A stretch of 64,000 bases of DNA from Candidatus Aenigmatarchaeota archaeon (GTDB lineage Archaea > Aenigmatarchaeota > Aenigmatarchaeia > GW2011-AR5). The translations under genes and the position numbers were made by a program. The notes beneath the pieces were generated by a model. It had not been told where the DNA came from and did not search any database. It saw only the letters and a program-made list of their open reading frames with translations. Within the stretch, counting starts at the first letter, position 1; each line of letters starts with the position of its first letter. The stretch covers positions 1-64,000 of the forward strand of contig JACQID010000008.1 in the NCBI GenBank assembly GCA_016198685.1, given 5' to 3'. Shown one piece after another: positions 1 to 8,741 of this stretch.

Positions 1-28
1 ATCTAATATATTCTATAGAATATAGATG

Positions 29-52
29 AACCCTCACCCATTTGTGAGGGTT
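29..52. repeat. Perfect 9-bp hairpin near the window start
   Basis: Two 9-bp arms (AACCCTCAC and GTGAGGGTT) flank a 6-nt loop. The hairpin lies beyond the 3' end of the minus-strand gene at 162-767, so it could help terminate that transcript, although no T-run follows on that strand. It could also be an operator for a gene to the left of the window. The rest of 1-161 is AT-rich and shows no gene. Confidence 0.45.
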
Positions 53-161
53 AAAGTGACTGCCTATATTATACTAAAGTGTTACAAAGCACAACCAATC
101 ATTCCGAGTCAATAATTATAAACACCGCTTATGACGATTAGAGACTGTAAATTTATAGAAT

Positions 162-767
162 TTAGCGTTCGTAAAGTTTGCGTGGATTCGCATGAGACGG
201 GGGTTTGAAAATAGGATCTGCTCGCTTCGGTGACGTGACAACGTCTACGCAGAAGAGATCTGTAACGTCTTCACCGAGGTGTTGGAAATCCACTGGCATG
301 GGATTGTGTTCGCGGTCATAATCCAGCGACATTCCTATGCCGCCCGGCTCGGTAATTACAATTTCCTGGCGATGGCGCTCATCGGCCTCATCCCCATAAC
401 TATAGACACTTGAGCTTGCATTCGAGTTGCCGCGCATGTTAATAGTTATATCAGCAGCATCCGATGCAGCAACTTTTATATCTACTCTCGTTATTCTGCT
501 TGCGCCCTGAAGGTTATCCCAGCCATATCCGGCTATTCCCGTGCCGGGATATGCTCTTTCAACCATGCTATTCAGGGTTCGATAGTGCCTATTCCATGCC
601 TTGTCGGAAGGCAATACAAGAGTCCTCCTTTCGCAATTTTCGATCGGGTATCTCAATATTACCCGTGCATTGTCCCGTGGAGCATTCACCGCCCCGGCAA
701 CGCCTCCCGTTATAGCCAAGGCCGCTGCTATTGCAAGAGCGCCCTTCCAATAATTGCTAAAGTTCAT
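162..767 (-). CDS. Hypothetical exported protein, 201 aa
   Basis: I do not recognise the family. Residues about 8-27 form a hydrophobic segment rich in Ala and Gly after a short N-terminus with one Lys, which reads as a signal peptide or membrane anchor. The rest is soluble, with two widely spaced cysteines (in ENCERR and LFCVD) that could form a disulphide outside the cell. The ATG start has a TATA-like TTTAAAT about 25-30 bp upstream, which suggests a leaderless transcript. That TATA box is the edge of the dispersed repeat at 790-846. The neighbouring minus-strand gene is also unrecognised, so context gives no role. Confidence 0.6.
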   Translation of the reverse strand: MNFSNYWKGALAIAAALAITGGVAGAVNAPRDNARVILRYPIENCERRTLVLPSDKAWNRHYRTLNSMVERAYPGTGIAGYGWDNLQGASRITRVDIKVAASDAADITINMRGNSNASSSVYSYGDEADERHRQEIVITEPGGIGMSLDYDREHNPMPVDFQHLGEDVTDLFCVDVVTSPKRADPIFKPPSHANPRKLYER

Positions 768-789
768 TGCATAGGCTTGGGAGTAACTT

Positions 790-846
790 ATTTAAACATT
801 GAATTCGGCCGTATTAACACGCGGACGAAACAACGGGAATTCGATG
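790..846. repeat. Dispersed 57-bp repeat, copy A
   Basis: This stretch matches 12598-12655 with only two substitutions and one single-base gap. It begins with TTTAAAC, contains GAATTC near both ends as an inverted pair, and has an inner imperfect stem around CCGTATTAACACG. On the minus strand it sits between the end of the gene at 875-1684 and the promoter of the gene at 162-767, and it supplies the TATA-like TTTAAAT. Copy B has the same polarity relative to a minus-strand gene. It may be a small non-autonomous mobile element or a shared promoter/operator cassette. Confidence 0.75.
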
Positions 847-874
847 CGCAAATCCAGCGCTTGAAAGCGGCGCA

Positions 875-1684
875 TCATCTGTGGCCGGCACGGGGCACGT
901 GGCGTCCTGAGCCGCCTTCCGCATAAGTAAAGTTGCTGCCCCATCCCGTGGGGACGGGTGCGGTAAGGGATGCGTCGTTCTTTTTGACAATGCCGATAGA
1001 CGGCAAAATTGCGTCAAATTCTTCGAAGCCGTCTGGATCGAGGACGCAAGGTATGATAACGCCGGAATGGCCGCGAGCGATCGCGTCCAGATAATCCGTT
1101 AGCCTGTTTCCGCGCAGCATATCTTCTTCATTGGCCCATAGAACTTTGAGCAGGGCGCTGTAGAAACCCGCGACCTGATCATCCGGGCAGGCGTTTCTTG
1201 CAGCGATTATCTGGGAGTGGAAGCCGCGCCTTTGCCGCAAGTCCGCCTTTGTATCGGGGCATTCCCTGTACACAGACGTAATTGTCTTTATTGCGCCCGG
1301 CTGGGGCTCTACCGCGATGTTTTCCCATCTTTGTTTCTGGCAGGCAAAAAGCTTGCGGTAGAAATTTTCGACCACGTCAGGATATAATTCCGTCAACTCG
1401 GGCGGCGCAGGAAGAGGTGAACTCGGGTATTTTTCAAACATTGCTTTTCCCTCCCCATATACTACCGCGCCATCGGGAAGCGATCGGCTGGAAAGCCACA
1501 CGAGCGCGTCATATACTTGGGCGGGCGTATAATTAGGATGGGAGATTTCGGAAACACGAAAGGGGCCGTCATTTTCTTTCAGCCTGAAAAATACATATCG
1601 GCGCAGAGTGTTTATAGAAGATTCCGTAATGCCCGGCGCATGAGAGACGCGCCCCCCTGAAGAGTTTGAAGACGAGCGTGCCAT
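875..1684 (-). CDS. Hypothetical protein, 269 aa, with possible N-terminal winged helix
   Basis: I do not recognise the family. Residues about 20-75 have the helix spacing of a winged-helix domain (RRYVFFRLKENDGPF then PAQVYDALVWLSSR), so DNA binding is possible. The remainder is mixed alpha/beta with no catalytic motif I can name. The ATG start is preceded at about -27 by AATTTAAAC, consistent with a leaderless transcript. The C-terminal tail is Gly- and Arg-rich and stops just before the dispersed repeat at 790-846. It lies in an accessory stretch of genes without known partners. Confidence 0.55.
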   Translation of the reverse strand: MARSSSNSSGGRVSHAPGITESSINTLRRYVFFRLKENDGPFRVSEISHPNYTPAQVYDALVWLSSRSLPDGAVVYGEGKAMFEKYPSSPLPAPPELTELYPDVVENFYRKLFACQKQRWENIAVEPQPGAIKTITSVYRECPDTKADLRQRRGFHSQIIAARNACPDDQVAGFYSALLKVLWANEEDMLRGNRLTDYLDAIARGHSGVIIPCVLDPDGFEEFDAILPSIGIVKKNDASLTAPVPTGWGSNFTYAEGGSGRHVPRAGHR

Positions 1685-1819
1685 GAAAAAATATGGCCGC
1701 CTTGTTTAAATTGTTTTTTGACGCGTCCTGCAAGGAACTGAAACCCTGTTTACAGGATGATCTGTGATAGCATGATTATTTCAGATGGGAATATGATTCT
1801 GCCATATCGGGCAGAAGAA

Positions 1820-2227
1820 TCACTTCTTCGCTTCGTTCTTCACGACGTTCGGGAACTGCATGGGTGGAGGAAGTCGTACATCCGAGCAGATTTCCACGGC
1901 TTTTGCAAGGCATCGTCTGAATATGGCATTGAGGACTTCAACCGCAATGTCATCATCGAGTCTCTTTTCCTTGTCCCATTTTTCCTGCATTTCTTTGGGC
2001 TTATCAGAACTATAAAGAACCTCGCCCTCAATGACGAGTTTGCCGACATCAGGATCGTAATTTGTTTCAAACGCATAAGCTATTGAGACCACGTTTTTTA
2101 TGCCGAGCAGGCCGTTGTGAACCTTCACGGATTTAACGCGTGGACTGCTTGATACATTGACATTAGCGGCTGTTTTGCCGTTGCTTTTAGCCTCTATTCT
2201 GTCGAAATTCACCGCAAGTATGGGCAT
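1820..2227 (-). CDS. Hypothetical protein, 135 aa
   Basis: This is a small soluble protein with an N-terminal beta-rich half (alternating hydrophobic residues around residues 2-75), an acidic/basic helical segment (KEMQEKWDKEKR) and a C-terminal helix. The pattern resembles conserved small proteins of unknown function common in DPANN archaea, possibly SecB-like in fold, but I cannot confirm that. It has no signal peptide or membrane segment. It is divergently arranged with the small gene at 2316-2564, and the about 90 bp between them hold promoters for both. Confidence 0.6.
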   Translation of the reverse strand: MPILAVNFDRIEAKSNGKTAANVNVSSSPRVKSVKVHNGLLGIKNVVSIAYAFETNYDPDVGKLVIEGEVLYSSDKPKEMQEKWDKEKRLDDDIAVEVLNAIFRRCLAKAVEICSDVRLPPPMQFPNVVKNEAKK

Positions 2228-2315
2228 ATTATCACGATTTACTAATAGGGCAACGTTTTTATATTTATCATGGACATTAATGTTTTTACATAATTTTCAA
2301 TTATACGTGATACTA

Positions 2316-2564
2316 ATGAAGCTGACGCCTGCGGAGGAGAAACTGCTCAAGAAGATAGGGGAAGCCCAGCTTATCACCAAGGCAGAACTCAAGGAATTCA
2401 TAGTCAATAACAATGGCGTGACGCCTAAGGACGCTTCTAGCCTCCTGGATATGGCAACAAGAAGCTTGATGGAAAAGGATCTTGTGTCCGTGATAAATCC
2501 TATCGGTTCCACGTGCTACATTATCACGCGCGACGGCTCCAAACTTCTCCGTGACAATGACTGA
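2316..2564 (+). CDS. Small winged-helix-like protein, 82 aa
   Basis: The start is placed at the ATG at 2316 because a longer reading of this frame would run back into the divergent gene at 1820-2227, while an AT-rich promoter-like segment lies just upstream. The protein is charged and helical with a likely HTH pattern: an initial helix with EEKLLKKIGEAQLITKAELK, a second helix DASSLLDMATRSLMEKDLV, then a short beta hairpin with TCYIITRDGSKLL. This is typical of small archaeal wHTH regulators. It has no other domain. The target is unknown, and the divergent neighbour may be one. Confidence 0.6.
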   Translation: MKLTPAEEKLLKKIGEAQLITKAELKEFIVNNNGVTPKDASSLLDMATRSLMEKDLVSVINPIGSTCYIITRDGSKLLRDND

Positions 2565-2666
2565 GTTCTTTAAAATATCAGGCTATAGCGAGCCGTTAAT
2601 AATTCAGGCATTATGAAGGGTTAACATATAGTTCCTAAGCGTGTAATATCCCTGTTGCTTGGAGAG

Positions 2667-2675
2667 CTATAAATT
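2667..2675 (+). promoter_or_regulatory. TATA box of tRNA-Gln
   Basis: CTATAAATT lies about 25-30 bp before the first base of the tRNA at 2700, the normal archaeal TATA-to-start distance. Confidence 0.6.
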
Positions 2676-2699
2676 CTTTTCCGATAATTCCTTAACTAC

Positions 2700-2803
2700 A
2701 GCCCCGTCGTCTAGTGGTCATTTCGTTTCTTTTTGGAAACGGAAACACAAAAGGATGCAAGCCTCTGGAGCTTGATACAGCGGTTCGAATCCGCTCGGGG
2801 CTA
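2700..2803 (+). tRNA. tRNA-Gln(CUG) with a D-loop intron
   Basis: The acceptor arms AGCCCCG/CGGGGCT pair fully, the T arm is AGCGG-TTCGAAT-CCGCT, and the anticodon arm CAAGC-CTCTGGA-GCTTG gives anticodon CTG. The D-stem GTCT/GGAT is separated by 40 nt instead of about 9, so an intron sits in the D-loop. Excision of 2720-2750 leaves a normal D-loop. The CCA end is not encoded. A PspC gene begins 30 nt downstream and is probably co-transcribed. Confidence 0.9.
2720..2750 (+). other. tRNA-Gln D-loop intron, 31 nt
   Basis: The predicted bulge-helix-bulge consists of a 5' bulge TC|A, a 3' bulge AA|A, a central helix GTGG/ACAC (three pairs plus a terminal G-A), and an inner 9-bp hairpin TTTCGTTTC/GAAACGGAA. 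Cutting after the second base of each bulge yields the D-loop AGTGGTCAA. The layout is the same as in the tRNA-Val intron at 54180-54204. Confidence 0.7.
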
Positions 2804-2833
2804 TTTTAAATGTTCAAAAAGAAAATAATTCAT

Positions 2834-3022
2834 ATGGCCAAGAAACTTTACCGTTCAAGAACAAACCGGATTCTAGGCGGCGTCTGCGGAGGCATAGGGG
2901 AATACTTTGATGTCGATGCAAACATCGTAAGAATTCTCTTCCTTATCTCAGGCGCGGGTCTCATGATTTATCTGATAGCCTGGATCCTCATTCCCGAGGA
3001 GCCTGTCAGGAGAAAGAAGTAA
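2834..3022 (+). CDS. PspC-domain membrane protein, 62 aa
   Basis: The protein is almost only a PspC domain. It has a basic N-terminus (KKLYRSRTNR), then the family hallmark ILGGVCGGIGEYFDVD, then a hydrophobic segment (about residues 35-55) ending IAWILIPEEP. PspC proteins are small inner-membrane proteins linked in bacteria to the phage-shock envelope-stress response; in archaea the role is unproven. I chose the ATG at 2834 over an in-frame ATG at 2810 because the latter is only 6 nt from the tRNA 3' end and adds a lysine-rich stretch outside the domain. The gene is probably read from the tRNA-Gln promoter. Confidence 0.85.
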   Translation: MAKKLYRSRTNRILGGVCGGIGEYFDVDANIVRILFLISGAGLMIYLIAWILIPEEPVRRKK

Positions 3023-3113
3023 TTTCCAATGCGTTTTTAGTTTTCATTCGAGCTTATGAGAATTAATTTTTTCATTAATATGATTATAAAAATGCTATAA
3101 ATAAAACTGTTAA

Positions 3114-3401
3114 ATGAAGGCTATCGAGTTTTTTGTTCATATTATATTTTTTATTGTTGGAATGATATTATCATGGACGTTGCTCAAGCCCTCAAATCTT
3201 GGATTATGGTTGGCTATTTCATTCGTTATATTTCTTGTCTATCTATTCAGCAAATCCAGCCCGCAACTTAAGACGTCATTCTCATTTCTTATGATGCTAT
3301 TTGCAGGAATATTTCTTGCATTCTGGACGATTAGCGGTTCGGAGAAATTCCTAGTAGGCGTAATAATAGCAATAGTTATTGCCGGCTTGAATATGCTGTA
3401 G
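3114..3401 (+). CDS. Hypothetical three-helix membrane protein, 95 aa
   Basis: I do not recognise the family. Three or four hydrophobic segments (about residues 5-24, 29-46, 55-72 and 77-94) span nearly the whole protein, with a short polar loop KSSPQLK between the second and third. A TATA-like stretch (ataaataaa) lies just upstream. It converges with carB, the two stop codons being adjacent. Confidence 0.6.
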   Translation: MKAIEFFVHIIFFIVGMILSWTLLKPSNLGLWLAISFVIFLVYLFSKSSPQLKTSFSFLMMLFAGIFLAFWTISGSEKFLVGVIIAIVIAGLNML

Positions 3402-6400
3402 CTATACTTTGACCAACTCTTCAATATTGTTCTTGCTTAGGGCATTCGCCATCGTGCGGAACAGTTCCATGTTCGTTATGACAGGCACGCCGAATTCCAC
3501 GGATTTTTTCCTTATGAGTTGCTCATCTTGTATCGTTTGAACGACGTTTGATGACAGGGACGGAATGTTCACGACCATGTCAAGCTTCTTGCCTATCAGA
3601 TAATCAAGGAGGTTGGGTTGCTTATCCTCATTGACCTTGTACAGGGTCTCGCATTTTATCCCCTTGGATGAGAGGAACCTTGCGGTATCCTCAGTTGCGT
3701 ATATTCTGAATTTTTGTGAGAGCATACGCGTCGGCTCTTCTATCTTGGTTTTGTCCCCTCCTACAGTTATGAAAATAGAACCATCTTTAGGTATCCTTAT
3801 GCCTCCGGCTGTGGCGGACTTGAGGAACGCTTCTTCAAAGGAAGCGCCAAAACACGCGACTTCTCCTGTTGAAACCATTTCAACTCCGGTTACAGGGTCG
3901 GCGCCTAGCCGTGTAAACGAGAACTGCGGGAACTTGACGCCGTATATGGTTGGTTCCGTATAGACTTCGGTAACCTTATTTTCCATCATGGCTCGCGCAG
4001 CTATTTCCATCATGTTTTTCCCTATAGTCTTGGAAACAAACGGCATGCTCCGTGACGCGCGCAAATTGCATTCTATCACGTATATGCCGCCTTTCTTTAG
4101 CAGGTATTGCATATTGAAAGGGCCTTTGATATCAAGCGCATCAGCTATTTTTTCAGTAATGCGTATGAGATTATTCTTCTCATCTTGAGACACATTTAGC
4201 GCTGGCAACATCATGGTAGCATCCCCTGAGTGAACGCCAGCGTCTTCAATATGTTCAAGTATGGCTGCAACAAACGTTTTATCCCCCCGCACGCCGTCAA
4301 CCTCAACCTCCTTTGCCTTTAGGAGGAATTTTGAAATCGCGATAGATGAGTCGTCCGGCACCAGCTTCATGAAATCACTAAGTTGTTCGTCGCTGAACGC
4401 TACGTTCATTGACGAACCTGAAAGAACATATGACGGCCTTATGAGTACAGGGTAGCCAACATGTTTAGCAAAATTTTTGGCGTCTGCGGCGCTTTTTAGC
4501 ATAGTCCACTGCGGCTGCTGGATTCCTATGCTGTCAAGGAGCGACGAGAATTTTACGCGGTCCTCGGCGCGATCTATATTCTCGGCTTTTGTACCGATGA
4601 TGTTCATGCCGTATTTTGCAAGCGCTGTTGCAAGATTGTTAGGAATTTGGCCGCCGACGGAAACTACAATACCTAAAGGATTCTCCTTATCCGCTATGTC
4701 AAGCACCCGTTCGAGGGTAAGTTCGTCGAAGTAAAGCTTGTCGATGATATCATAGTCAGTGGAAACGGTCTCGGGATTATAATTAATCATTATGACTTCA
4801 TCTGCATATTTTTTCATCGCTTGCGCCGTATTGACGCAGCACCAGTCAAATTCAACTGAAGAGCCTATGCGGTAGCAGCCCGAGCCCAGGACTATTATTT
4901 TCTTTTTTTCTTTAAACAAAATGTCATCTTCAGTGCCGCCATAGGTCAGGTAAAGATAGTTTGTTCTTGCCTCCCATTCGGCAGCCGTCGTATCTATTTG
5001 CCTCACTGCCGGCACTATACCCATTTCTTTTCTGAGCGACCTTATCTCATCTTCTTTGCTATCCATAAGACTTGCTATTCTCTTGTCCGAGAAACCCAAG
5101 CGCTTGGCGCGGAAAATTGCATCTTTAGTCATGCTTATGCTTTTTTCAGCATCCACAATATTTTTTATTTTGGAAATAAACCATGAATCTATTTTCGTCA
5201 GGAAAGCTACCTGCTCCACGCTCATGCTTCTCAATGCATTGGCAATATGGAATACGCGGCGGTCATTGGGAGTTTCAAGCATCGAAATATCCGCTTCGCC
5301 GTTCATATATGTAAGCTCTTTGCCGACATCCAGCATGCGAACGGCTTTCTGCAGCGCCTCTTCAAAGCGCGTGCCGATCGCCATCACTTCGCCCACGGAC
5401 TTCATTTGCGTGCCTATCGTGGGATCAATATCCTTGAATTTCTGGAAGTCCCATCTTGGCATTTTGACTACGACATAATCAAGCGCCGGCTCAAAGCAAG
5501 CGCTCGTTGCGGTCATCTTGTTCTTTAATTCATGCAAACGATGGCCAAGCGATAATTTCGCAGCTATGTATGCTATAGGGTAGCCTGTTGCTTTGCTCGC
5601 AAGCGCAGAGCTTCTCGAGAGACGGGAATTTACTTCTATTACCTTGAACGTATGGCTTCTGGGATCAAGTGCATATTGAATATTGCATTCGCCTACTATG
5701 CCGAGCGCGCGAACGACCTTAAGAGCGGTTGTTCTTAGCATATGATACTCCTCGTCATTGAGCGTCTGCGACGGCGCGACGACTATTGAATCGCCCGTAT
5801 GCACGCCCATTGGATCAAAATTCTCCATGTTGCATATGATTATGCAATTGTCGTCCCGGTCACGCATGACCTCGTATTCAAGCTCTTTCCAGCCGTCAAG
5901 ATATTCTTCAACAAGAATCTGCCTTATGCGGCTGTATGATAGACCACGATAGGAAATTTCTTTTAATTCTGCGTCGTTATGGGCCACGCCTGACCCATAG
6001 CCGCCGAGCGTATAGGCTACGCGCACTATGACAGGATACCCTATTTCTTTTGCGGCCTTGAGAGCATCTGTCACAGAATTTGCTTCCATGCTTCTTGGGA
6101 CAGGAACATTATTTTGCTCCATCAGCGACCGGAATTTTTCCCTATCGCTTGCCAGTTTTATGCTCTCAGGTCCTGTGCCAAGAACGACAACGCCGTATTT
6201 TTCAAGTATACCGGTTTCATGCAGTTCCATGCCGCAATTGAGCGCCGTCTGGCCGCCAAAACCTAATAGTATCCCGTCAGGCAGTTCCTTGGCTATCACC
6301 TTTTCGACGAACGCGGGCGTTATAGGGATGGAGTATACCTTGCCTGCAAATCCCGGGTCGGTCTGGACAGTAGCTATGTTAGGATTGACAAGCACCGTTT

Positions 6401-6509
6401 CGATGCCTTCTTCCTTGAGAGCCTTTATTGCCTGGGAACCGGAGTAGTCGAATTCTCCCGCCTCCCCGATCTTGATTGCGCCCGACCCGATAATAAGGAC
6501 TTTTTTCAT
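3402..6509 (-). CDS. carB: Carbamoyl-phosphate synthase large subunit
   Basis: It makes carbamoyl phosphate from bicarbonate, two ATP and the ammonia delivered by CarA, feeding pyrimidine and arginine synthesis. At 1035 aa it is close to full family length. Two homologous ATP-grasp halves are visible: the N-terminal carboxyphosphate half (start KVLIIGSGAIKIGEAGEFDYSG) and the carbamate-kinase half (start about residue 555, IIVLGSGCYRIGSSVEFDWC). A C-terminal MGS-like allosteric domain begins about residue 920. The ATG overlaps the carA stop as ATGA, so the two are translationally coupled. Archaeal UMP kinase later in the window belongs to the same pathway. Confidence 0.97.
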   Translation of the reverse strand: MKKVLIIGSGAIKIGEAGEFDYSGSQAIKALKEEGIETVLVNPNIATVQTDPGFAGKVYSIPITPAFVEKVIAKELPDGILLGFGGQTALNCGMELHETGILEKYGVVVLGTGPESIKLASDREKFRSLMEQNNVPVPRSMEANSVTDALKAAKEIGYPVIVRVAYTLGGYGSGVAHNDAELKEISYRGLSYSRIRQILVEEYLDGWKELEYEVMRDRDDNCIIICNMENFDPMGVHTGDSIVVAPSQTLNDEEYHMLRTTALKVVRALGIVGECNIQYALDPRSHTFKVIEVNSRLSRSSALASKATGYPIAYIAAKLSLGHRLHELKNKMTATSACFEPALDYVVVKMPRWDFQKFKDIDPTIGTQMKSVGEVMAIGTRFEEALQKAVRMLDVGKELTYMNGEADISMLETPNDRRVFHIANALRSMSVEQVAFLTKIDSWFISKIKNIVDAEKSISMTKDAIFRAKRLGFSDKRIASLMDSKEDEIRSLRKEMGIVPAVRQIDTTAAEWEARTNYLYLTYGGTEDDILFKEKKKIIVLGSGCYRIGSSVEFDWCCVNTAQAMKKYADEVIMINYNPETVSTDYDIIDKLYFDELTLERVLDIADKENPLGIVVSVGGQIPNNLATALAKYGMNIIGTKAENIDRAEDRVKFSSLLDSIGIQQPQWTMLKSAADAKNFAKHVGYPVLIRPSYVLSGSSMNVAFSDEQLSDFMKLVPDDSSIAISKFLLKAKEVEVDGVRGDKTFVAAILEHIEDAGVHSGDATMMLPALNVSQDEKNNLIRITEKIADALDIKGPFNMQYLLKKGGIYVIECNLRASRSMPFVSKTIGKNMMEIAARAMMENKVTEVYTEPTIYGVKFPQFSFTRLGADPVTGVEMVSTGEVACFGASFEEAFLKSATAGGIRIPKDGSIFITVGGDKTKIEEPTRMLSQKFRIYATEDTARFLSSKGIKCETLYKVNEDKQPNLLDYLIGKKLDMVVNIPSLSSNVVQTIQDEQLIRKKSVEFGVPVITNMELFRTMANALSKNNIEELVKV

Positions 6510-7546
6510 TTTTTCATCAGCTCGATAAACTTGTCAAAAAGAAATTCCGTATCCCGCGGCCCGGGGGATGCCTCGGGGTGGAACTGTACTGCGAAGAACG
6601 GCAAAGTCTTGTGTGTCATGCCTTCCATAGTTCTGTCATTTATATCGAGCATTGTCGCTTCCGCGTAATCAGGAAGATTGTTGACTTCATAGCCGTGGTT
6701 CTGGGACGTTATGTAGCACTTGTTTGTTTTCACGTCGATACACGCATGATTTTGCCCGCGGTGGCCGAACTTTAGTTTGCGTGTCGCGCCGCCCATAGAC
6801 AGGGCGAGTATTTGCATGCCAAGGCATATGCCGAATATCGGGATCTTGTATTCCATGAGCTGCTGTACGGCGCTTATTGTTGATTTTGCCATGGTAGGAT
6901 CGCCCGGACCGTTCGATATGAGGATGCCCTGAGGAGCATATGACATTATTTTATCTGCACTGTAAGATGCAGGCAATCGCAATACTCTTGCGTCTCTTGC
7001 CAGCAACGAACGAATTATGTTCTCTTTAGCGCCGCAGTCAATAACGGCTATTGTCGGCCCGGTGCCTTGATAAATTATAGGCTGTTTCACGGTAACCAGG
7101 GACACAAGGTCGGTCTGATTGGGGTCCTTGATGTCCGGCATTATCGGCGTATCGCTAATAGCTCCGAGCATGGTGCCTTTTGCGCGCAGAATTTTTGTCA
7201 GGCGTCTTGTGTCTATGCCTGATATTCCCGGGATGCCATGCTTTTTTAATGTTTCATGCAGCGTAGAAAATGCGCTCCTGTGGCTTGGGGTCTTGCAGTC
7301 TTCGCTTGTCACATAGCCCTCTATTTTGGGCGAAGCCGATTCAAAATCGTTTTCATCGATACCATAATTCCCTATTAGAGGGAAAGTCTGGCATAGTATC
7401 TGCCCTTTGTAAGAAGGATCGCTTATGGTTTCTGTATAACCGGTCATGCCAGTGTTAAATACAACTTCGCCGCTTGTAATGGCAGGGCTTCCGAATGACT
7501 GGCCTTCAAAGACAGATCCGTTTTCTAGAACAAGATATCTCTTCAA
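6506..7546 (-). CDS. carA: Carbamoyl-phosphate synthase small (glutaminase) subunit
   Basis: This subunit hydrolyses glutamine and channels ammonia to CarB. The N-terminal CPSase domain starts MKRYLVLENGSVFEGQSFG. The class I amidotransferase domain carries the nucleophile Cys in GICLGMQ and the His-Glu pair in QFHPEASPGP. Length is 346 aa, slightly short of the bacterial 380. The start codon is TTG: no in-frame ATG lies upstream, and GAGAGG sits 7 nt before the TTG at a good Shine-Dalgarno distance. It is the first gene of the carAB operon. Confidence 0.95.
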   Translation of the reverse strand: MKRYLVLENGSVFEGQSFGSPAITSGEVVFNTGMTGYTETISDPSYKGQILCQTFPLIGNYGIDENDFESASPKIEGYVTSEDCKTPSHRSAFSTLHETLKKHGIPGISGIDTRRLTKILRAKGTMLGAISDTPIMPDIKDPNQTDLVSLVTVKQPIIYQGTGPTIAVIDCGAKENIIRSLLARDARVLRLPASYSADKIMSYAPQGILISNGPGDPTMAKSTISAVQQLMEYKIPIFGICLGMQILALSMGGATRKLKFGHRGQNHACIDVKTNKCYITSQNHGYEVNNLPDYAEATMLDINDRTMEGMTHKTLPFFAVQFHPEASPGPRDTEFLFDKFIELMKK

Positions 7547-7652
7547 TATAACCCTCTCATATTCTGAAGTAAAAACTTAAAAAGTGGTATCTACGCTGCA
7601 AATTTAACGTCATGCACGATTCATAACGCCTGCCGGTTCTAGTAGGGCTAGT

Positions 7653-8228
7653 TTACACCCGAAGCTCGCCGCGGAATCCTCTGGCGACATAGTAAGATTC
7701 TGCGCCGTTGTGATACACGAAGACATGGCCATAGCGGCGATCAGCAAAAAGGGCACCGTCAAGTTTTCTGATATCGGAAGGTGTCTTCACCCAGCTTGAT
7801 GTCTTCGTATCGAACTTTCCAAGTTTCTGCAATTCCCGGTATTGTTCTTCCGTTAAAAGCTCAATGCCCATCTCGGTTGCCATCCCAATAGCGCTATTTT
7901 CCGGTTTATGTTCTTTCCTTGACTCCAGCGCTTCATGGTCGTAACAAACACTTCTGCGGCCTTTAGGGCTTTCCGCCGAACAATCGCAAAAAATATATTC
8001 GCCCGTCTTTTTATTATAGTCAACGACATCCGGTTCACCGCCAGTTCTTTCCATTTCATTGAGTGACCGCAGTTTCCCACTATTAGCTTCCAGCCTTGCT
8101 TGTACTTTAGCCCATTCAAGATCTTTATGACGGTTCGTGTTTTTCTCAAAACGGGCTTGCAACGCTCTGAGTAGTTCTTCACGTTGTTTTGGCGACAACT
8201 CCTTTTTATTGTCATTAATGTTGTTCAT
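7653..8228 (-). CDS. DUF4256 family protein, 191 aa
   Basis: The sequence is a full-length member of the family I know as DUF4256, which is common in bacteria. It has the conserved strings LEWAKVQARLEAN, MERTGGEPDVV, DCSAESPKGRRSVCYDHEAL and GHVFVYHNGAESYYVARGFRG. The function is unknown; the family is soluble and about 180-190 aa. The N-terminal 12 residues are a lysine-rich variable tail. The near-consensus sequence in an archaeal genome, next to carAB and in an accessory stretch, points to recent horizontal acquisition from bacteria, which is an inference. About 105 bp separate it from carA. Confidence 0.85.
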   Translation of the reverse strand: MNNINDNKKELSPKQREELLRALQARFEKNTNRHKDLEWAKVQARLEANSGKLRSLNEMERTGGEPDVVDYNKKTGEYIFCDCSAESPKGRRSVCYDHEALESRKEHKPENSAIGMATEMGIELLTEEQYRELQKLGKFDTKTSSWVKTPSDIRKLDGALFADRRYGHVFVYHNGAESYYVARGFRGELRV

Positions 8229-8439
8229 ATTTCTCTTTGTTATAGTATTTTCCCTTAATTATTAGTAAATTATGAACGTTTATTAAGCATACAATTTTTC
8301 AGGGAATTTTGATGAAGCGAAGCGTAATCCTTATGGTATACATCTTTCGGCGCATGAGAAAGAAATGCGTCAATTTCGGCGACTTGAACTTACGACCCAA
8401 CCTTATAAAGATTTTTAATCAGCTAATCAATGCGAGAAG

Positions 8440-8718
8440 ATGCTGAATATTTTCAGGAAAAATACTGTATATAGCAATCTAAAACCGGGTGATATCGTCT
8501 ATTTCTCGGACATGCACTATCCGGAACTGCATCCGGCAGGTTCGGTCGTTGAACTTTTGGCTAACGGAATGGTGCGTTTGGATTCCGGATGCAACGACAG
8601 CTATAGAGGCCTTGCCAGGTATTCTGAAAGGCATTCTTCAGTTCTCACTACGCTCCCGATAAAGGCAAAGAATCATTTCAAAAATCAAAAGCACTCTTCT
8701 AAAGCGGTGGATTTTTAA
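8440..8718 (+). CDS. Hypothetical protein, 92 aa, SH3-like beta fold possible
   Basis: I do not recognise the family. The core (LKPGDIVYFSDMHYPELHPAGSVVELLANGMVRLDS) reads as a small beta barrel of SH3/KOW-like type with the common 'GDIV.F......G.V.....G.V.' spacing. A basic His-rich tail follows. The ATG at 8440 is about 32 bp after CTTATAAAG, a good TATA box. Nothing else is seen in 8229-8439. The next gene follows after 23 bp on the same strand. Confidence 0.55.
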   Translation: MLNIFRKNTVYSNLKPGDIVYFSDMHYPELHPAGSVVELLANGMVRLDSGCNDSYRGLARYSERHSSVLTTLPIKAKNHFKNQKHSSKAVDF

Positions 8719-8741
8719 GATTCGTGTTGCAATAATCTACT

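Noticed and set aside
2721-2745. Hairpin TTTCGTTTC/GAAACGGAA as a terminator
   Set aside because: It lies inside the tRNA-Gln D-loop and fits a BHB intron with a full tRNA around it.
8312-8446. 44-codon frame before the 92-aa gene
   Set aside because: It contains the TATA box used by the gene at 8440, has no ribosome binding site, and its residue mix looks random.
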